A stretch of 64,000 bases of DNA. Origin: Clostridium_S neuense. Lineage in GTDB: Bacteria > Bacillota > Clostridia > Clostridiales > Clostridiaceae. The stretch is taken from assembly GCF_045310695.1 (NCBI RefSeq), contig NZ_JBJIAA010000011.1, positions 1-64,000 on the forward strand. Reading direction: 5' to 3'. Under the pieces are notes generated by a model. That model did not search any database. It was given only the letters and a program-made list of their open reading frames with translations, and had not been told where the DNA came from. Shown here in pieces: positions 17,143-27,049 of this stretch; position 1 is the first letter of the stretch, and each line of letters begins with the position of its first letter. The translations under genes and the position numbers were made by a program.

Positions 17143-18126
17143 ATGAACTATGAATTTATAGACTGCATTGATAGTGGAAGTGAATACTGTCCATGTCATT
17201 TAGCAGAAACTGGTGACTGCATACTTTGCTCACAACTTAAAGGCAAAGATTCTTGTGACTGCACAAACTGGAAAGGCGTTTGCATATACCAAGAATATAT
17301 TTGGAACGGCAATAAAGCTAAAAATCAACGAAAAGCATACAGCTGTACTATTACAGATAAAGAAAATGTAGATGATAAATTACTTATATTAACAATACTT
17401 GCAAAACATAAACTAGTAGAAGATTTATCTTCCCCAGGTAGCTATGTTTTCTTAAGAAATCCATCAAAAAACTTTTATTATGATGCTCCTATATCTGTAA
17501 TGGAAGCAAATACAAAAGAAAATTTTATTAAGCTAGCAATAGAAATAAAGGGAATAAAAACTAAAACTCTAAACGAACTTAATAAAAATGACAACATTTT
17601 AGTTAGAGGTCCTTATTGGAATGGAGTACTAGGAATTAAAAATATTAATACACTAAAAGAAAATTGTGCATTAATCATAGCAAGAGGTATAGGTGAAGCT
17701 CCTATGATTCCTGTTATGAAAAAGCTATACTCAAATGGCAATAAAATACTTGTGCTAATTGATAGTGCCAATATAAATGATAATTTTGCAAAAGAATATC
17801 TGGAAAAATACAATGCTGAAATTTTTTATTGCAATATGCTTAGCAAAGGAGAGCTCACCTATGAATTTTATACGCTTCTATCGGAATGTATAAAAAATAA
17901 AAATGTTAATCTTATTCATATTTCAGGTGCAGATATACTAATAAACAGAATTTTAAATAAAATTGATGATAATATAGTAGTTTCTTGCTGTAATAACGCT
18001 AAAATGTGCTGCAGTGAAGGAATATGTGGAACCTGCAGTGTACGCTATAGTGGACATAAACTAAAAAAGCTTTGCAAGGTTCAGATAGATCCTAGATATT
18101 TATTCAAGGATAGAAGATACGTTTAA
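17143..18126 (+). CDS. PyrK/sulfide-dehydrogenase-like FAD/NAD electron-transfer protein with cysteine-rich N-terminus
   Basis: 327 aa. Residues about 65-270 form the ferredoxin-reductase-like FAD/NAD(P) module of dihydroorotate dehydrogenase electron-transfer subunits (PGSYVFLRNP, LIIARGIGEAPMIPV). A C-terminal [2Fe-2S] site follows (MCCSEGICGTC then a distant C). The first 50 residues add eight cysteines (C8, 16, 18, 26, 29, 38, 40, 47), enough for another metal centre and unlike ordinary PyrK. No pyrD is adjacent, so orotate metabolism is unlikely. ATG start after GGAGG. Confidence 0.75.
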   Translation: MNYEFIDCIDSGSEYCPCHLAETGDCILCSQLKGKDSCDCTNWKGVCIYQEYIWNGNKAKNQRKAYSCTITDKENVDDKLLILTILAKHKLVEDLSSPGSYVFLRNPSKNFYYDAPISVMEANTKENFIKLAIEIKGIKTKTLNELNKNDNILVRGPYWNGVLGIKNINTLKENCALIIARGIGEAPMIPVMKKLYSNGNKILVLIDSANINDNFAKEYLEKYNAEIFYCNMLSKGELTYEFYTLLSECIKNKNVNLIHISGADILINRILNKIDDNIVVSCCNNAKMCCSEGICGTCSVRYSGHKLKKLCKVQIDPRYLFKDRRYV

Positions 18127-18137
18127 TATTTTAATAT

Positions 18138-18168
18138 AAATTGCTAAGGTATGATTCCTTAGCAATTT
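18138..18168 (+). terminator. Intrinsic terminator after the PyrK-like gene
   Basis: Perfect 12-bp stem AAATTGCTAAGG (18138-18149) with 18157-18168, 7-nt loop, 12 bases past the stop codon. Confidence 0.8.
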
Positions 18169-18279
18169 ATTATTATTTACCATTTAGTGTTGTAAGTGGA
18201 ATTGTATAGGAGTAAAATATTTAAGTAGCTAATTTATTAATTTTTATTCAGATATCTCTATTACAAAGAGGTGCTATAT

Positions 18280-19617
18280 ATGAATATATGTATATTTTTG
18301 CTTAAAATGCTAAAAAAGAACTCAAAAAAGAATATGCTATATCTAATATCAATAATGGTTCCCGTAGTAATTATATTTAATCTTATGAATATAATTACTA
18401 ATAGCAAATTTTTTGCTGAGGATGCATCAGAAGAAATAATGTTTTTATTAACACTTCTCGTTTGTGTATTTACTTTTTACTCTAACTCATACTTTGTTAT
18501 GGGAAAATCAAAAGAAATGGCTGTTATAGAACTGAGTGGTATATGGCCAAGCAAATTAGCAAGAATGCTGCTTTTCGAAAACATTATCATTGAGATAATA
18601 AGCTGTTTTATTGGAATATTAATAGGCATAGCTGTAATGCCATTTTTTCTTTTAATTATGTACAACATAGCGGGAAAAAGTGGTAGCCTGTGGATGATAT
18701 CACCTTCTGCAATATGGGGAACTATAGCAATTTTAGCTTTACAAATTGGATATGTTACTTTAGGAGATTATGGATATGCATCAAGTAGAGAAATAATTGA
18801 TTTGATGAATGTTAGTAAAAAAGTTCGTATTAAGGATAACGATATTTCTATATCAATTTCTCAAATCCTTACCACTCTAAATTTAAATAAAAAACATCGT
18901 GTACATAAATCAAAAGTATATAATTTAAAAATAGATAACTACTTAATCATTTATTTATTTCCAATAGTATTTGTACTTTTATCTCCAGAGCACATACCTG
19001 TTTTTGTAGCTGCAATACTTAGCATGATGTGTACTATATATAGTATACCAGGCATTTTAAAACATTCTATTCCAGAAAAAATACTAGAGCTTAAGAACGA
19101 AAAATATTTAGATGACAAAATAAAGCTGATATCATTAAGTAACTTATATACATCTCTAAAGCAATTAAAATTTTTAATTATAACTTTAGTTATTGCTATA
19201 GAAATGCTTTTATATTTTATATCAATCTCTAATTCTCCTAGATTAAAAGCAGTATGTATAATTTCATATGTTACAATAATATTATTGGTTGCAGGAAGCA
19301 TTTTATACAAAATTATTATTGAGACTGATAATAAAAAACGTACTTTTATGCAGTTGTCTTTAATTGGATACACTACAGATCAAATAAAAAAAATAATAAA
19401 AGAAGAATTTAAATTGTATTATTCTATAATTATATCCTTACCATTATTTCATATACTGATATTTTTCACTTTATTTAAAAAAAGCGGAATATTACCTATA
19501 AAATTATTATTATTAATGCTATTTATATTTTTATTAGTATTTTTTATTGTAGGTATCGTTTCCTTCAACACATATAAAAAGCTTGCTTTAAAGAAGGTTA
19601 TAAACAAATTTTTATAG
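18280..19617 (+). CDS. FtsX-like membrane permease without ATPase partner
   Basis: About 445 aa with eight or so hydrophobic segments: one near the start, a group near 40-170, a central loop, then a second group from about 210 to the end. This duplicated layout is that of FtsX/MacB-type permeases such as BceB or YtrF. No ABC ATPase gene lies nearby, which is unusual. The longest frame starts at GTG 18271, which is itself part of the ribosome site AAAGAGGTG; ATG 18280 is preferred. Its substrate is unknown. Confidence 0.6.
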   Translation: MNICIFLLKMLKKNSKKNMLYLISIMVPVVIIFNLMNIITNSKFFAEDASEEIMFLLTLLVCVFTFYSNSYFVMGKSKEMAVIELSGIWPSKLARMLLFENIIIEIISCFIGILIGIAVMPFFLLIMYNIAGKSGSLWMISPSAIWGTIAILALQIGYVTLGDYGYASSREIIDLMNVSKKVRIKDNDISISISQILTTLNLNKKHRVHKSKVYNLKIDNYLIIYLFPIVFVLLSPEHIPVFVAAILSMMCTIYSIPGILKHSIPEKILELKNEKYLDDKIKLISLSNLYTSLKQLKFLIITLVIAIEMLLYFISISNSPRLKAVCIISYVTIILLVAGSILYKIIIETDNKKRTFMQLSLIGYTTDQIKKIIKEEFKLYYSIIISLPLFHILIFFTLFKKSGILPIKLLLLMLFIFLLVFFIVGIVSFNTYKKLALKKVINKFL

Positions 19618-19629
19618 TAACCAAGTATT

Positions 19630-19670
19630 AAAACAGATAAGTATTTTATAAGGATATACTTATCTGTTTT
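19630..19670. terminator. Bidirectional terminator between permease and thiolase
   Basis: Perfect 15-bp stem (19630-19644 with 19656-19670), AAAACAGATAAGTAT arm, with T-runs on both strands; serves the two convergent genes. Confidence 0.85.
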
Positions 19671-19676
19671 TCAATT

Positions 19677-20858
19677 TTAATCGATTTTCTCTACTATTAA
19701 GGAAGTTCCCTGTCCTCCGCCTATACATAAAGTGGCAAGCCCTTTTTGAGCATTCCTACTTTTCATTGCATATAAAAGTGTAACTAGTATTCTTGCTCCT
19801 GAGGCACCAATTGGATGACCTAAGGCAGTTGTTCCTCCATTTACATTAACCTTGTTCATGTCAAATTTTAAATCCATTGCAACAGCCATACATTGTGCCA
19901 CAAAAGCTTCATTTGCCTCTATAAGGTCTAAATCATCTACAGTTAAATTTGCCTTTTCTAGAGCAGCCTTAGTTGAATAAAATGGAGCATAGCCCATTAT
20001 AGCAGGATCTAAACCAACAGATGCATAAGATACTATTTTAGCTAGTGGTTTAACTCCTAACTCTTTTGCCTTATCAGCGCTCATAACTACTAATGCAGCA
20101 GCACCATCATTTAAGCCTGAAGCATTACCTGCAGTAACAGTTCCCGCTTTTTTAAAGGCTGGCTTTAATTTTGTAAGATTTTCAAGTGTAGTTCCAAATC
20201 TAGGCTGTTCATCTGTATCAACTACGATTTCTCCTTTTTTAGTTTTTACGGTAACAGGAACTATTTCTTCTTTAAATAATCCAGCTTTTATAGATTTTTC
20301 TGCCTTTGCTTGAGATTCTAACGCAAACTTATCTTGTTCTTCTCTTGATATTTTCCACTGTTCAGCAATATTTTCAGCAGTTATTCCCATGTGGTAATCA
20401 TTAAAAGCATCCCATAATCCATCTTTAACCATTTCATCTACTAACTTTACATCACCCATTTTGTTTCCCCATCTTGCGGTTTCTGCCAGGTATGGAGCTC
20501 TACTCATATTTTCCATTCCTCCAGCAACAACCACATCAACATCGCCTGCTTTAATCATTTGAGCTGCCAAGCTTACCGCTCTTAGCCCAGAGCCACAAAC
20601 CTTATTAATTGTAAAAGCAGGAACATGTATAGGAAGGTCTGCCTTTACAGCCGCCTGCCTAGCAGTATTTTGACCTAATCCTGCTTGAAGAACATTTCCC
20701 AAAACAACCTCATTTACATCTGATGGTTTTATTCCTGCTCTATTTACTGCCTCTTTAATTACTATTGAACCAAGTTCAACTGCCGTTATATCTTTAAATG
20801 CTTTTCCAAATGAACCTATAGGTGTTCTTGCTGCACTTGCTATGACTACTTCTCTCAT
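19677..20858 (-). CDS. thlA: Acetyl-CoA C-acetyltransferase (thiolase)
   Basis: 393 aa, the standard length. Condenses two acetyl-CoA to acetoacetyl-CoA, the first step toward butyrate, butanol or acetone in clostridia. Active-site residues are all in place: C88 in NKVCGSG, H348 in GHPIGASGAR and C378 in CIGGGQG; NEAFVAQ is the usual third motif. ATG start after AGGAGGAAGAAT. It is a single-gene unit without the crt-bcd-etf-hbd genes, like stand-alone clostridial thiolases. It could be a second thiolase gene; the symbol is by family. Confidence 0.93.
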   Translation of the reverse strand: MREVVIASAARTPIGSFGKAFKDITAVELGSIVIKEAVNRAGIKPSDVNEVVLGNVLQAGLGQNTARQAAVKADLPIHVPAFTINKVCGSGLRAVSLAAQMIKAGDVDVVVAGGMENMSRAPYLAETARWGNKMGDVKLVDEMVKDGLWDAFNDYHMGITAENIAEQWKISREEQDKFALESQAKAEKSIKAGLFKEEIVPVTVKTKKGEIVVDTDEQPRFGTTLENLTKLKPAFKKAGTVTAGNASGLNDGAAALVVMSADKAKELGVKPLAKIVSYASVGLDPAIMGYAPFYSTKAALEKANLTVDDLDLIEANEAFVAQCMAVAMDLKFDMNKVNVNGGTTALGHPIGASGARILVTLLYAMKSRNAQKGLATLCIGGGQGTSLIVEKID

Positions 20859-21150
20859 ATTCTTCCTCCTTAATGTTAATTAACTTTATCAAATTTTAGT
20901 TTTTTCGTATTACTGTAATTTATACGCTGCAAAAATTTTATTTTGATAAAAAATAAAGCGTCCACAATATAATTATCAATTCCAATAAATAATTAATTCT
21001 TCTTATGCTATTTAAAGCAATAAAAATTGGAACAAAAAAGTTCATTAAAAATATGATGATAATAAGTGACATTTTGTATAATCTCAAATTAATTTTCAAT
21101 ATAATCTAGTATCTATATAACCAATTAATATTTATGGGGGTAATTTTTTT
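20859..21150. other. Divergent intergenic region, thiolase / FAD oxidoreductase
   Basis: 292 bases of A/T-rich DNA that must hold two divergent promoters. TATAAT-like boxes occur on the plus strand near 21078 and 21102, but none has a convincing -35 partner. No palindrome of note and no small gene were seen. Confidence 0.4.
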
Positions 21151-22428
21151 ATGAAGGTAATTATTATTGGAGCCGGATGGGCAGGTGCTGCTGCTGCAAT
21201 TACAGCTAAAAAGGCTGGTGCTGATGTAACAATATACGAAAAAACAGATATGATTTTAGGACTAGGCAATGTTGGTGGAATCATGAGAAACAATGGACGT
21301 TTTACTGCAGCTGAGGAGCTTATAGCTCTTGGAAGTGGTGATTTAATAAACATAACAGATGCTGATTCAAGGCACAAGAATATAGACTTTCCTGGGCACA
21401 AGCATGCTTGGCTTTATGATGTAAACAAGATTGAAGCTGATGTAAGAGACTATCTTATCAATATGGGAATAAAAATAAATTTAATTAAGAGAGTTGTAGA
21501 TATCAAAAAAAATAATAAAACCATAGAAGGAATTTTTTTGTCAGATGGTACTTATGTTAAAGGAGATGTTTTTGTTGAAACCACTGGATCTACTGGGCCA
21601 ATGGGTAACTGTTTAAGATACGGTAATGGCTGCTCTATGTGCATTTTAAGATGTCCAGCCTTTGGACCACGCATAAGCTTGAGTCAAAGAGCTGGAATTG
21701 ATGACATTAAAGGTGAAAGAGAGGATGGTTCCTTTGGTGCTTTTAGTGGCTCCTGCAAATTAGCAAAAGAAAGCTTGTCTCCAGACATTGTAAAGGAATT
21801 AGATGATAAAGGTGTAGTTGTTTTAAAAATTCCACCTGAAGATATTAATCTTGACAAGTTAAAAATTAAAGTGTGCCAGCAATATGCTCTTAAAGAATTT
21901 GCAGAAAATGTAATACTTCTAGATACTGGTAATGCAAAGCTTATGACTAGCTTTTATCCGCTTGAAAAACTGAGAAAAATACCTGGATTAGAAAGAGTTA
22001 AATATGTAGATCCTTATGCAGGCGGAAAAGGAAATTCTATAAGATATTTATCAGTTTCACCTAGAACTGACGATATGAGAGTTAAAGGACTAGATAATTT
22101 ATTTTGCGGTGGAGAAAAAAGTGGACTTTTCGTAGGTCATACAGAAGCTATTTGCACTGGAAGTCTTGCTGGATGTAATGCTGTCAGATATGCGTTAAAT
22201 ATGCCTCTATTGATTCTTCCAAAGCAAACTACAATTGGAGACATTATTTCTTATGCAAATTATAAACTTCTAACAGAAGATGGAATAAAAACAAGATATA
22301 CTTTTGCAGGTGCAGATTACTTTAAGCGAATGCAGGAGACTGGTTTATATACTACGGATATTGATAAAATAAAGAATAGAATAGAAAACTTAGGTTTAAC
22401 AGGAATATTTGATAAAAAGCTAATTTAA
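21151..22428 (+). CDS. FAD-dependent oxidoreductase with a CxxCxxxCP motif
   Basis: 425 aa. Begins with a clean FAD-binding Rossmann motif IIGAGWAGAAAA, and a late LFCGGEKSGLFVGHTEAI block completes the FAD site as in GidA/TrmFO-like and fumarate-reductase-like proteins. In the middle, GNGCSMCILRCPAFGPR (about 160-176) brings three cysteines that could hold a metal or form a redox disulfide; typical TrmFO lacks it. Substrate unknown. ATG start, GGGGG nine bases upstream. It stands alone between the thiolase promoter and a terminator. Confidence 0.7.
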   Translation: MKVIIIGAGWAGAAAAITAKKAGADVTIYEKTDMILGLGNVGGIMRNNGRFTAAEELIALGSGDLINITDADSRHKNIDFPGHKHAWLYDVNKIEADVRDYLINMGIKINLIKRVVDIKKNNKTIEGIFLSDGTYVKGDVFVETTGSTGPMGNCLRYGNGCSMCILRCPAFGPRISLSQRAGIDDIKGEREDGSFGAFSGSCKLAKESLSPDIVKELDDKGVVVLKIPPEDINLDKLKIKVCQQYALKEFAENVILLDTGNAKLMTSFYPLEKLRKIPGLERVKYVDPYAGGKGNSIRYLSVSPRTDDMRVKGLDNLFCGGEKSGLFVGHTEAICTGSLAGCNAVRYALNMPLLILPKQTTIGDIISYANYKLLTEDGIKTRYTFAGADYFKRMQETGLYTTDIDKIKNRIENLGLTGIFDKKLI

Positions 22429-22444
22429 ATATAAGAGCAAATTT

Positions 22445-22488
22445 AAAATTGATGTACAGTAAAATTATCTTTAGTGTACATCAATTTT
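22445..22488. terminator. Bidirectional terminator, FAD oxidoreductase / esterase
   Basis: Perfect 14-bp stem AAAATTGATGTACA (22445-22458) with 22475-22488, T-runs on both sides, between convergent genes. Confidence 0.85.
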
Positions 22489-22541
22489 TAATTTCAAAGA
22501 TATATACGCCCAACATATTAAATTATAATGCCAAGATTAAA

Positions 22542-23624
22542 TTAGTATGACTCAAGCATTATTTTAACAGCATGCTGTTTTACTTGGCCTTCACAATTTT
22601 TGAAGGCCAAACGAACAAAATTATATGCACCATTGTTCCATACATGTGAATCATGAACACCGCTTTTTATAAGTACTTCATAATAATTCTCCAAATTGAT
22701 ACCTACAGCTTCTTTAAGTCCATCGATTGCTTTTGCATAACCCATTTCACCTGCTACTGTGTCTGAATCTCCACAAGTGAGATAAAGCAAATTAATTCTG
22801 TAGCCGCGTGATGCTAAACTATTACCAAGTATTTTACCATCACTAGATGTAGGGGCATTTGAAAAAGCACCAAAATAGGCAAACAAATCTTCCATACCTG
22901 ATGCTTTTACAGTAACATTAAGACCGTTTTTAAAGTCATCCTTTGCTCCAGTGTGCTCTACAGAATCACATATGTAACCACCAATACCTAAATTTAAAAC
23001 TTGCATTCCTCCCATTGACAAACCTGCAAGAGCTCTGTGCATTCTGCTATATGCAATTTCTTCAGATGAAGTGCCCTTTATGTTAGCATATGTGTTGTAC
23101 TGTGCTTCAATAAATGGAATTAAATCATATCGTAATTCATAATCAAAATAATAGAAGCCAAGAAGATTAGTTCCTACTGCATTAAATGAAGTATCATCCC
23201 AATCATGTGCGCTTCTGCCTTCAGGAAATATTACAATTAATGGATCTATATCACCATTTGCAATAAGGTTGTCAATTATATTACATATAACAAATCTATC
23301 ATCAATCTTACCATAACCATATAACCATTCATAACGATTTCCACATACTCCATGTAGTAAATACATTACATTATATTTGGTATTCTTATCATCTTTATTG
23401 TAGCCTGCTGGCAAATATACATTACATATTTTTGTTATAGCATCTCCTTCTGCAGTTTCTCTTCCAAGCTCTCCAGCACTGATATTATGGTTTGTCACAA
23501 ACTGCCTAGAAGCATTAATATAGTTTCGTACATTATACGAAACCTCAATTAAAGTTCCCTGAAGTTCATTCTTAACTGCCCTTTTATATTGCTCAGGCAC
23601 AGCTGTTATATCAATATTTTTCAT
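22542..23624 (-). CDS. Carbohydrate esterase, CE1/esterase-D type
   Basis: 360 aa alpha/beta hydrolase without a signal peptide. The nucleophile is S203 in GLSMGG, the oxyanion-side YLLHGVCGN lies near 88-96, and SGVHDSHVW near 333 gives the catalytic histidine. This is the layout of feruloyl/acetyl-xylan esterases that are often secreted; here it is cytosolic. The GH8 oligoxylanase gene just upstream on the same strand suggests it removes acyl groups from imported xylo-oligosaccharides. ATG start after AGGGGATGATGAATTAATT. Confidence 0.82.
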   Translation of the reverse strand: MKNIDITAVPEQYKRAVKNELQGTLIEVSYNVRNYINASRQFVTNHNISAGELGRETAEGDAITKICNVYLPAGYNKDDKNTKYNVMYLLHGVCGNRYEWLYGYGKIDDRFVICNIIDNLIANGDIDPLIVIFPEGRSAHDWDDTSFNAVGTNLLGFYYFDYELRYDLIPFIEAQYNTYANIKGTSSEEIAYSRMHRALAGLSMGGMQVLNLGIGGYICDSVEHTGAKDDFKNGLNVTVKASGMEDLFAYFGAFSNAPTSSDGKILGNSLASRGYRINLLYLTCGDSDTVAGEMGYAKAIDGLKEAVGINLENYYEVLIKSGVHDSHVWNNGAYNFVRLAFKNCEGQVKQHAVKIMLESY

Positions 23625-23695
23625 AATTAATTCATCATCCCCTATATTAAGAGTTTAGTTATATCCAAATTTAAGAATAGTAAGTTACTTCGCAC

Positions 23696-24823
23696 TTAAT
23701 AGATTTTGTATTCTCCTGCAAGCATCAATAGACAGAAAAAGTGCAAGCAATTATCGTAATATCTACGCATTCCTTTTCTTAAAGGAAGTTCAAAGAAATC
23801 TTTAACCCATTGAAGCCTATATTTACCTTTTGCAGCTAACGAACCAGCCGCAGTAGTTGCTATAATTGCATTAGGATGCATTGCAGGCTCATCAAATGGT
23901 TCTCCCTTGATAGAGTAAGCTTTATATTCTCCTAATGTAGTATTTTCACTAAAAAAGCTTTGAAGCTTATCAACTATGTCTCCTAGTGCTTCAGCCTTAT
24001 TAAACCACGCTGCATCCAATCCTATATTCATAGCTACACGATATGCATCTGAGTAAAATTCATAATCGTGAAATAGCCTTCTAGGAGTACCATCAAATTC
24101 AGCATATTCTGGTGCCATTCCTGTATTTTTATCACAGCAAATATGCAGATAATTACGACTTGCCTCAGCAGCCTCTTGCCAAAACGCTCTATCTTTTTCA
24201 TCTGACATAAGTGCAAAAAGTTCATAAAAATGAGGAAGGTGATAGGAAGGGTCGGAAAATGATGTTTCGGGTACAAATTTAATGTAGTGATTAGAACTAT
24301 CCCACATAGGCTGTCCATCTTTAACAATTTCAGCTTGATGAACACAATGATGCAGTATATCCCTTGCTTGAGCATCATAATTAAATGGAACTTCTCTATC
24401 TCCCCATCTTTTGCTTGCAAAAAACAGAGCCATAGCAAAATATTCTTCACCATCTGGCGCTGGGCCCTCAGCATTCTTAGTTCCATCAGTACCTACTGAC
24501 CATGCAAAATACCCCTGATACTTACCTTTACTTTGATACATATAAGTTTTAGCAAATAACCATAACTTATCAAAAATATCCTTTCGGTTCATCTGCACCG
24601 CCATCATCATTCCATAACTCATTCCTTCAGTACGAGCATCATTATTTCCCGTATCAACCATGCATGCCATGTCCTCGCCCACTTCAAGATATATCTTCTC
24701 TTCAGGATCAAAAAACATTTGATTAAAAGCATCCTTAATTTTTTTATCTACCTCACATTGTGGAATACCAATTTCCGCAAATAAATTTTTATATTTTCCT
24801 GTATAAAACGCACCTTTTTTCAT
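23696..24823 (-). CDS. Glycoside hydrolase family 8, reducing-end xylose-releasing exo-oligoxylanase
   Basis: 375 aa, no signal peptide. Catalytic acid E66 lies in DARTEGMSYGM, the conserved D124 in APDGEEYFA and the likely base D259 in YSDAYRVAMN. All correspond in order to E70, D128 and D263 of Bacillus halodurans Rex. It removes one xylose from the reducing end of xylo-oligosaccharides inside the cell. ATG start. With the downstream esterase it forms a small hemicellulose-use unit that stops at the border of the secretion cluster. Confidence 0.92.
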   Translation of the reverse strand: MKKGAFYTGKYKNLFAEIGIPQCEVDKKIKDAFNQMFFDPEEKIYLEVGEDMACMVDTGNNDARTEGMSYGMMMAVQMNRKDIFDKLWLFAKTYMYQSKGKYQGYFAWSVGTDGTKNAEGPAPDGEEYFAMALFFASKRWGDREVPFNYDAQARDILHHCVHQAEIVKDGQPMWDSSNHYIKFVPETSFSDPSYHLPHFYELFALMSDEKDRAFWQEAAEASRNYLHICCDKNTGMAPEYAEFDGTPRRLFHDYEFYSDAYRVAMNIGLDAAWFNKAEALGDIVDKLQSFFSENTTLGEYKAYSIKGEPFDEPAMHPNAIIATTAAGSLAAKGKYRLQWVKDFFELPLRKGMRRYYDNCLHFFCLLMLAGEYKIY

Positions 24824-24956
24824 ATTTGCCTTCTTTCTACAATATACCTAAATTGTTTGCTGTTTACTATATATTCCTATATTATAATTAAAACATTTTT
24901 TATATATAATTTCATCATAATATGAAACATTATTCTTCATTTTTGAGGAGCCTCTT

Positions 24957-26804
24957 TTACCAAAAGTCAGATTTTCTAGTATTTTCAGTTTTAGATTTTG
25001 AATCTGCTTTTTCTTGAACTACTTTTTCAATTTTCTTATTTCCTTTAGTTTTTTCAACTTGGTAAGTTTCAGTCCATGCAGGTCTATAATCACTTACCTT
25101 AATAGGTTTAATTTCCTTTGCAAGTCTATGTTTTGTATAGTCCATCTTATCTAAAAGAATAGGTTTTTGACCTCTTAATATTAATATTTCATTCTTGTTT
25201 GGCAATCTCAAGATTTCATCAGGATTCATGAGGCTTCTCTTTGATGTTCTACTGGTTACTTTACCCATATCCATAATTCCTTCAAAGCCAGCTGATTTAC
25301 TTAAACTTATGTCCCTTACTGTAGCTGTCCCAAGAAGCTTTGAAACAAATTCAGCTGTAGTTATATCTGTAGCACCAAGAAATAATCTGCTGTCACAATT
25401 ACCTATAATTTCAGACCATGCATCATTGGGATACCTATTTTTAAGTTGTGCTATGTTTTGAAATATTACAGAGCTGCATATCCCTCTTGATCTCATAGTG
25501 GATATTTTTTTTGTGAAATCAGGTATCGCACCTATATTAGGAAATTCATCCAAGATAAAATATACATCCTTTTGCCCTTCTCTTGGATTATAATCGGCAT
25601 ATTTAGTAAGCTTTATAAAAAGAAATGAAAAAAATAGCCCTGCTATAAAATCAAAGGTTGATTCCATATCTGAAGTTATACAAAAATAAGCGCATTTTTC
25701 CTTCTTTGGCAGGACTAAATCTATATCACTAGCAGCTGTGAGATCCTGCACAAGACTATTTTGAAACACCTGAAGTTTTGAACCAAGACCTATAACCACA
25801 CCAGTCTTTACATTTTCACTGGCTTGTGAGTATATATTATATGGCATTTTAGCAGAATGTGATGGCGGAAGTGTTCTAAATACCGCATCTATTGTTGAAG
25901 CATCGTTTATTGCAAGCATCGAATAAACTGCAGATAAGTTTCTTTCTTTCTCTGGATTTTCCTTAACCACATATAAAACAAGGGCTTTAAGCAAATTCAT
26001 CTCAGTTTTGTCCCAGAACTCGTCTACTTTAGCACTAGAAATCTTAGTATTGGCCATTACAGTTTCAGCAAAACTTTGTGCCGATATATCATCAGTTATT
26101 TCATTTAGTGGATTCCACCTGTCTGAATTTATCATGTTAACTAAATTTAGAGCTTTAACTGTGTAACCTCTATCCCTTAAAAATTGTGACATCGATTCAA
26201 AAATTTCTGCTTTAGGATCTGTTAAAATCATTGACTGCCCTAAATCACTTATTTGCATTATATTAGGCCTTACAAAGCTTCTACTTTTCATGCTGCCACT
26301 GGAGCCAAATACTGCTATATTTTTATTAAAGAATGTGTCCGGTGGCAGTGTAACCATTTTACTTTTAATTCCATCTTCAATACTACCAAAAACTAACCCT
26401 TTCTCAGTTCCAACCCCTATAACTTTTTTTACTTCATTTACATCCATCCAGTTAGCAGTTCCCTGGGTTCCATCCTCTTTAAGATAATTTATGCCTACTT
26501 GTCCATCAGTAATATCCATGTTTTTCATTATAGCAAATAATATTAATAAAATAACTGTAAATATTATAAAAGCAACAATAAAGCCTTTACGTATGCTTGA
26601 ATCATCTTTAATTAAATTAAAACTTTGTAGTGGATGCTCGTATATCTCGCCTATTTTATTCATATCGATATCATCAAACCTATTTATTCCTGCCAATTCA
26701 TGCTTCATGTAAACAAGTGGTGTTAAGGCATATATAGAAATTAATATATATACTAATATTGCTAAACCAAACAGTAAACGATTTGTTTTTTCTCTATCAT
26801 TCAT
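24957..26804 (-). CDS. virD4: VirD4/TraG-type coupling ATPase
   Basis: 615 aa. Two N-terminal membrane helices (about 9-31 and 72-93) are followed by the coupling-protein ATPase. Its Walker A is FGSSGSMKSR (G167-S174), where Met replaces the usual Gly/Gly-like position, and Walker B is YFILDEFPNIG. Coupling proteins bring substrates (relaxase-DNA or effectors) to a type IV secretion channel at the inner membrane. It is the last gene of the cluster and far from VirB4. The C-terminal 60 residues are lysine-rich and disordered. ATG start overlapping the previous gene by eight bases. No relaxase neighbour. Confidence 0.92.
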   Translation of the reverse strand: MNDREKTNRLLFGLAILVYILISIYALTPLVYMKHELAGINRFDDIDMNKIGEIYEHPLQSFNLIKDDSSIRKGFIVAFIIFTVILLILFAIMKNMDITDGQVGINYLKEDGTQGTANWMDVNEVKKVIGVGTEKGLVFGSIEDGIKSKMVTLPPDTFFNKNIAVFGSSGSMKSRSFVRPNIMQISDLGQSMILTDPKAEIFESMSQFLRDRGYTVKALNLVNMINSDRWNPLNEITDDISAQSFAETVMANTKISSAKVDEFWDKTEMNLLKALVLYVVKENPEKERNLSAVYSMLAINDASTIDAVFRTLPPSHSAKMPYNIYSQASENVKTGVVIGLGSKLQVFQNSLVQDLTAASDIDLVLPKKEKCAYFCITSDMESTFDFIAGLFFSFLFIKLTKYADYNPREGQKDVYFILDEFPNIGAIPDFTKKISTMRSRGICSSVIFQNIAQLKNRYPNDAWSEIIGNCDSRLFLGATDITTAEFVSKLLGTATVRDISLSKSAGFEGIMDMGKVTSRTSKRSLMNPDEILRLPNKNEILILRGQKPILLDKMDYTKHRLAKEIKPIKVSDYRPAWTETYQVEKTKGNKKIEKVVQEKADSKSKTENTRKSDFW

Positions 26805-27048
26805 ATTGTTTAACAGCCCCCTCCTTAATAAAATTCTCTCTTCTTTGAATTTTTAGTTCTTTAAGTGCAAAACTTGCTTTTGAAAAACACTCTCTAAACT
26901 TAAGCCTTTGAGACACAGCCAAGAAGTAATCTTTATATTCTTTAATCACAATGAAGTTATCCTTAACCTCTCCCCTATCCTTAACAACTATATCTCCAAT
27001 GTGAGGCATCCTTGTAATTATGCCGTTATCTTTAAATTTGAACCCCAC
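26797..27048 (-). CDS. Small protein of unknown function preceding virD4
   Basis: About 83 aa from GTG 27048, which has GGAG nine bases ahead; the longer frame from ATG 27063 has no ribosome site. It looks like a small beta-rich fold (FKDNGIITRMPHIGDIVVKD, then VIKEYKDYFLAV) with a basic C-terminal helix. Overlaps virD4 by eight bases, so the two are translationally coupled. No family recognised. Confidence 0.6.
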   Translation of the reverse strand: MGFKFKDNGIITRMPHIGDIVVKDRGEVKDNFIVIKEYKDYFLAVSQRLKFRECFSKASFALKELKIQRRENFIKEGAVKQYE

Positions 27049-27049
27049 T

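Noticed and set aside
24824..24956. Attachment site of an integrative element at the virD4 end
   Set aside because: No tRNA gene, integrase or direct repeat matching the 58.8-59.0 kb border was seen.
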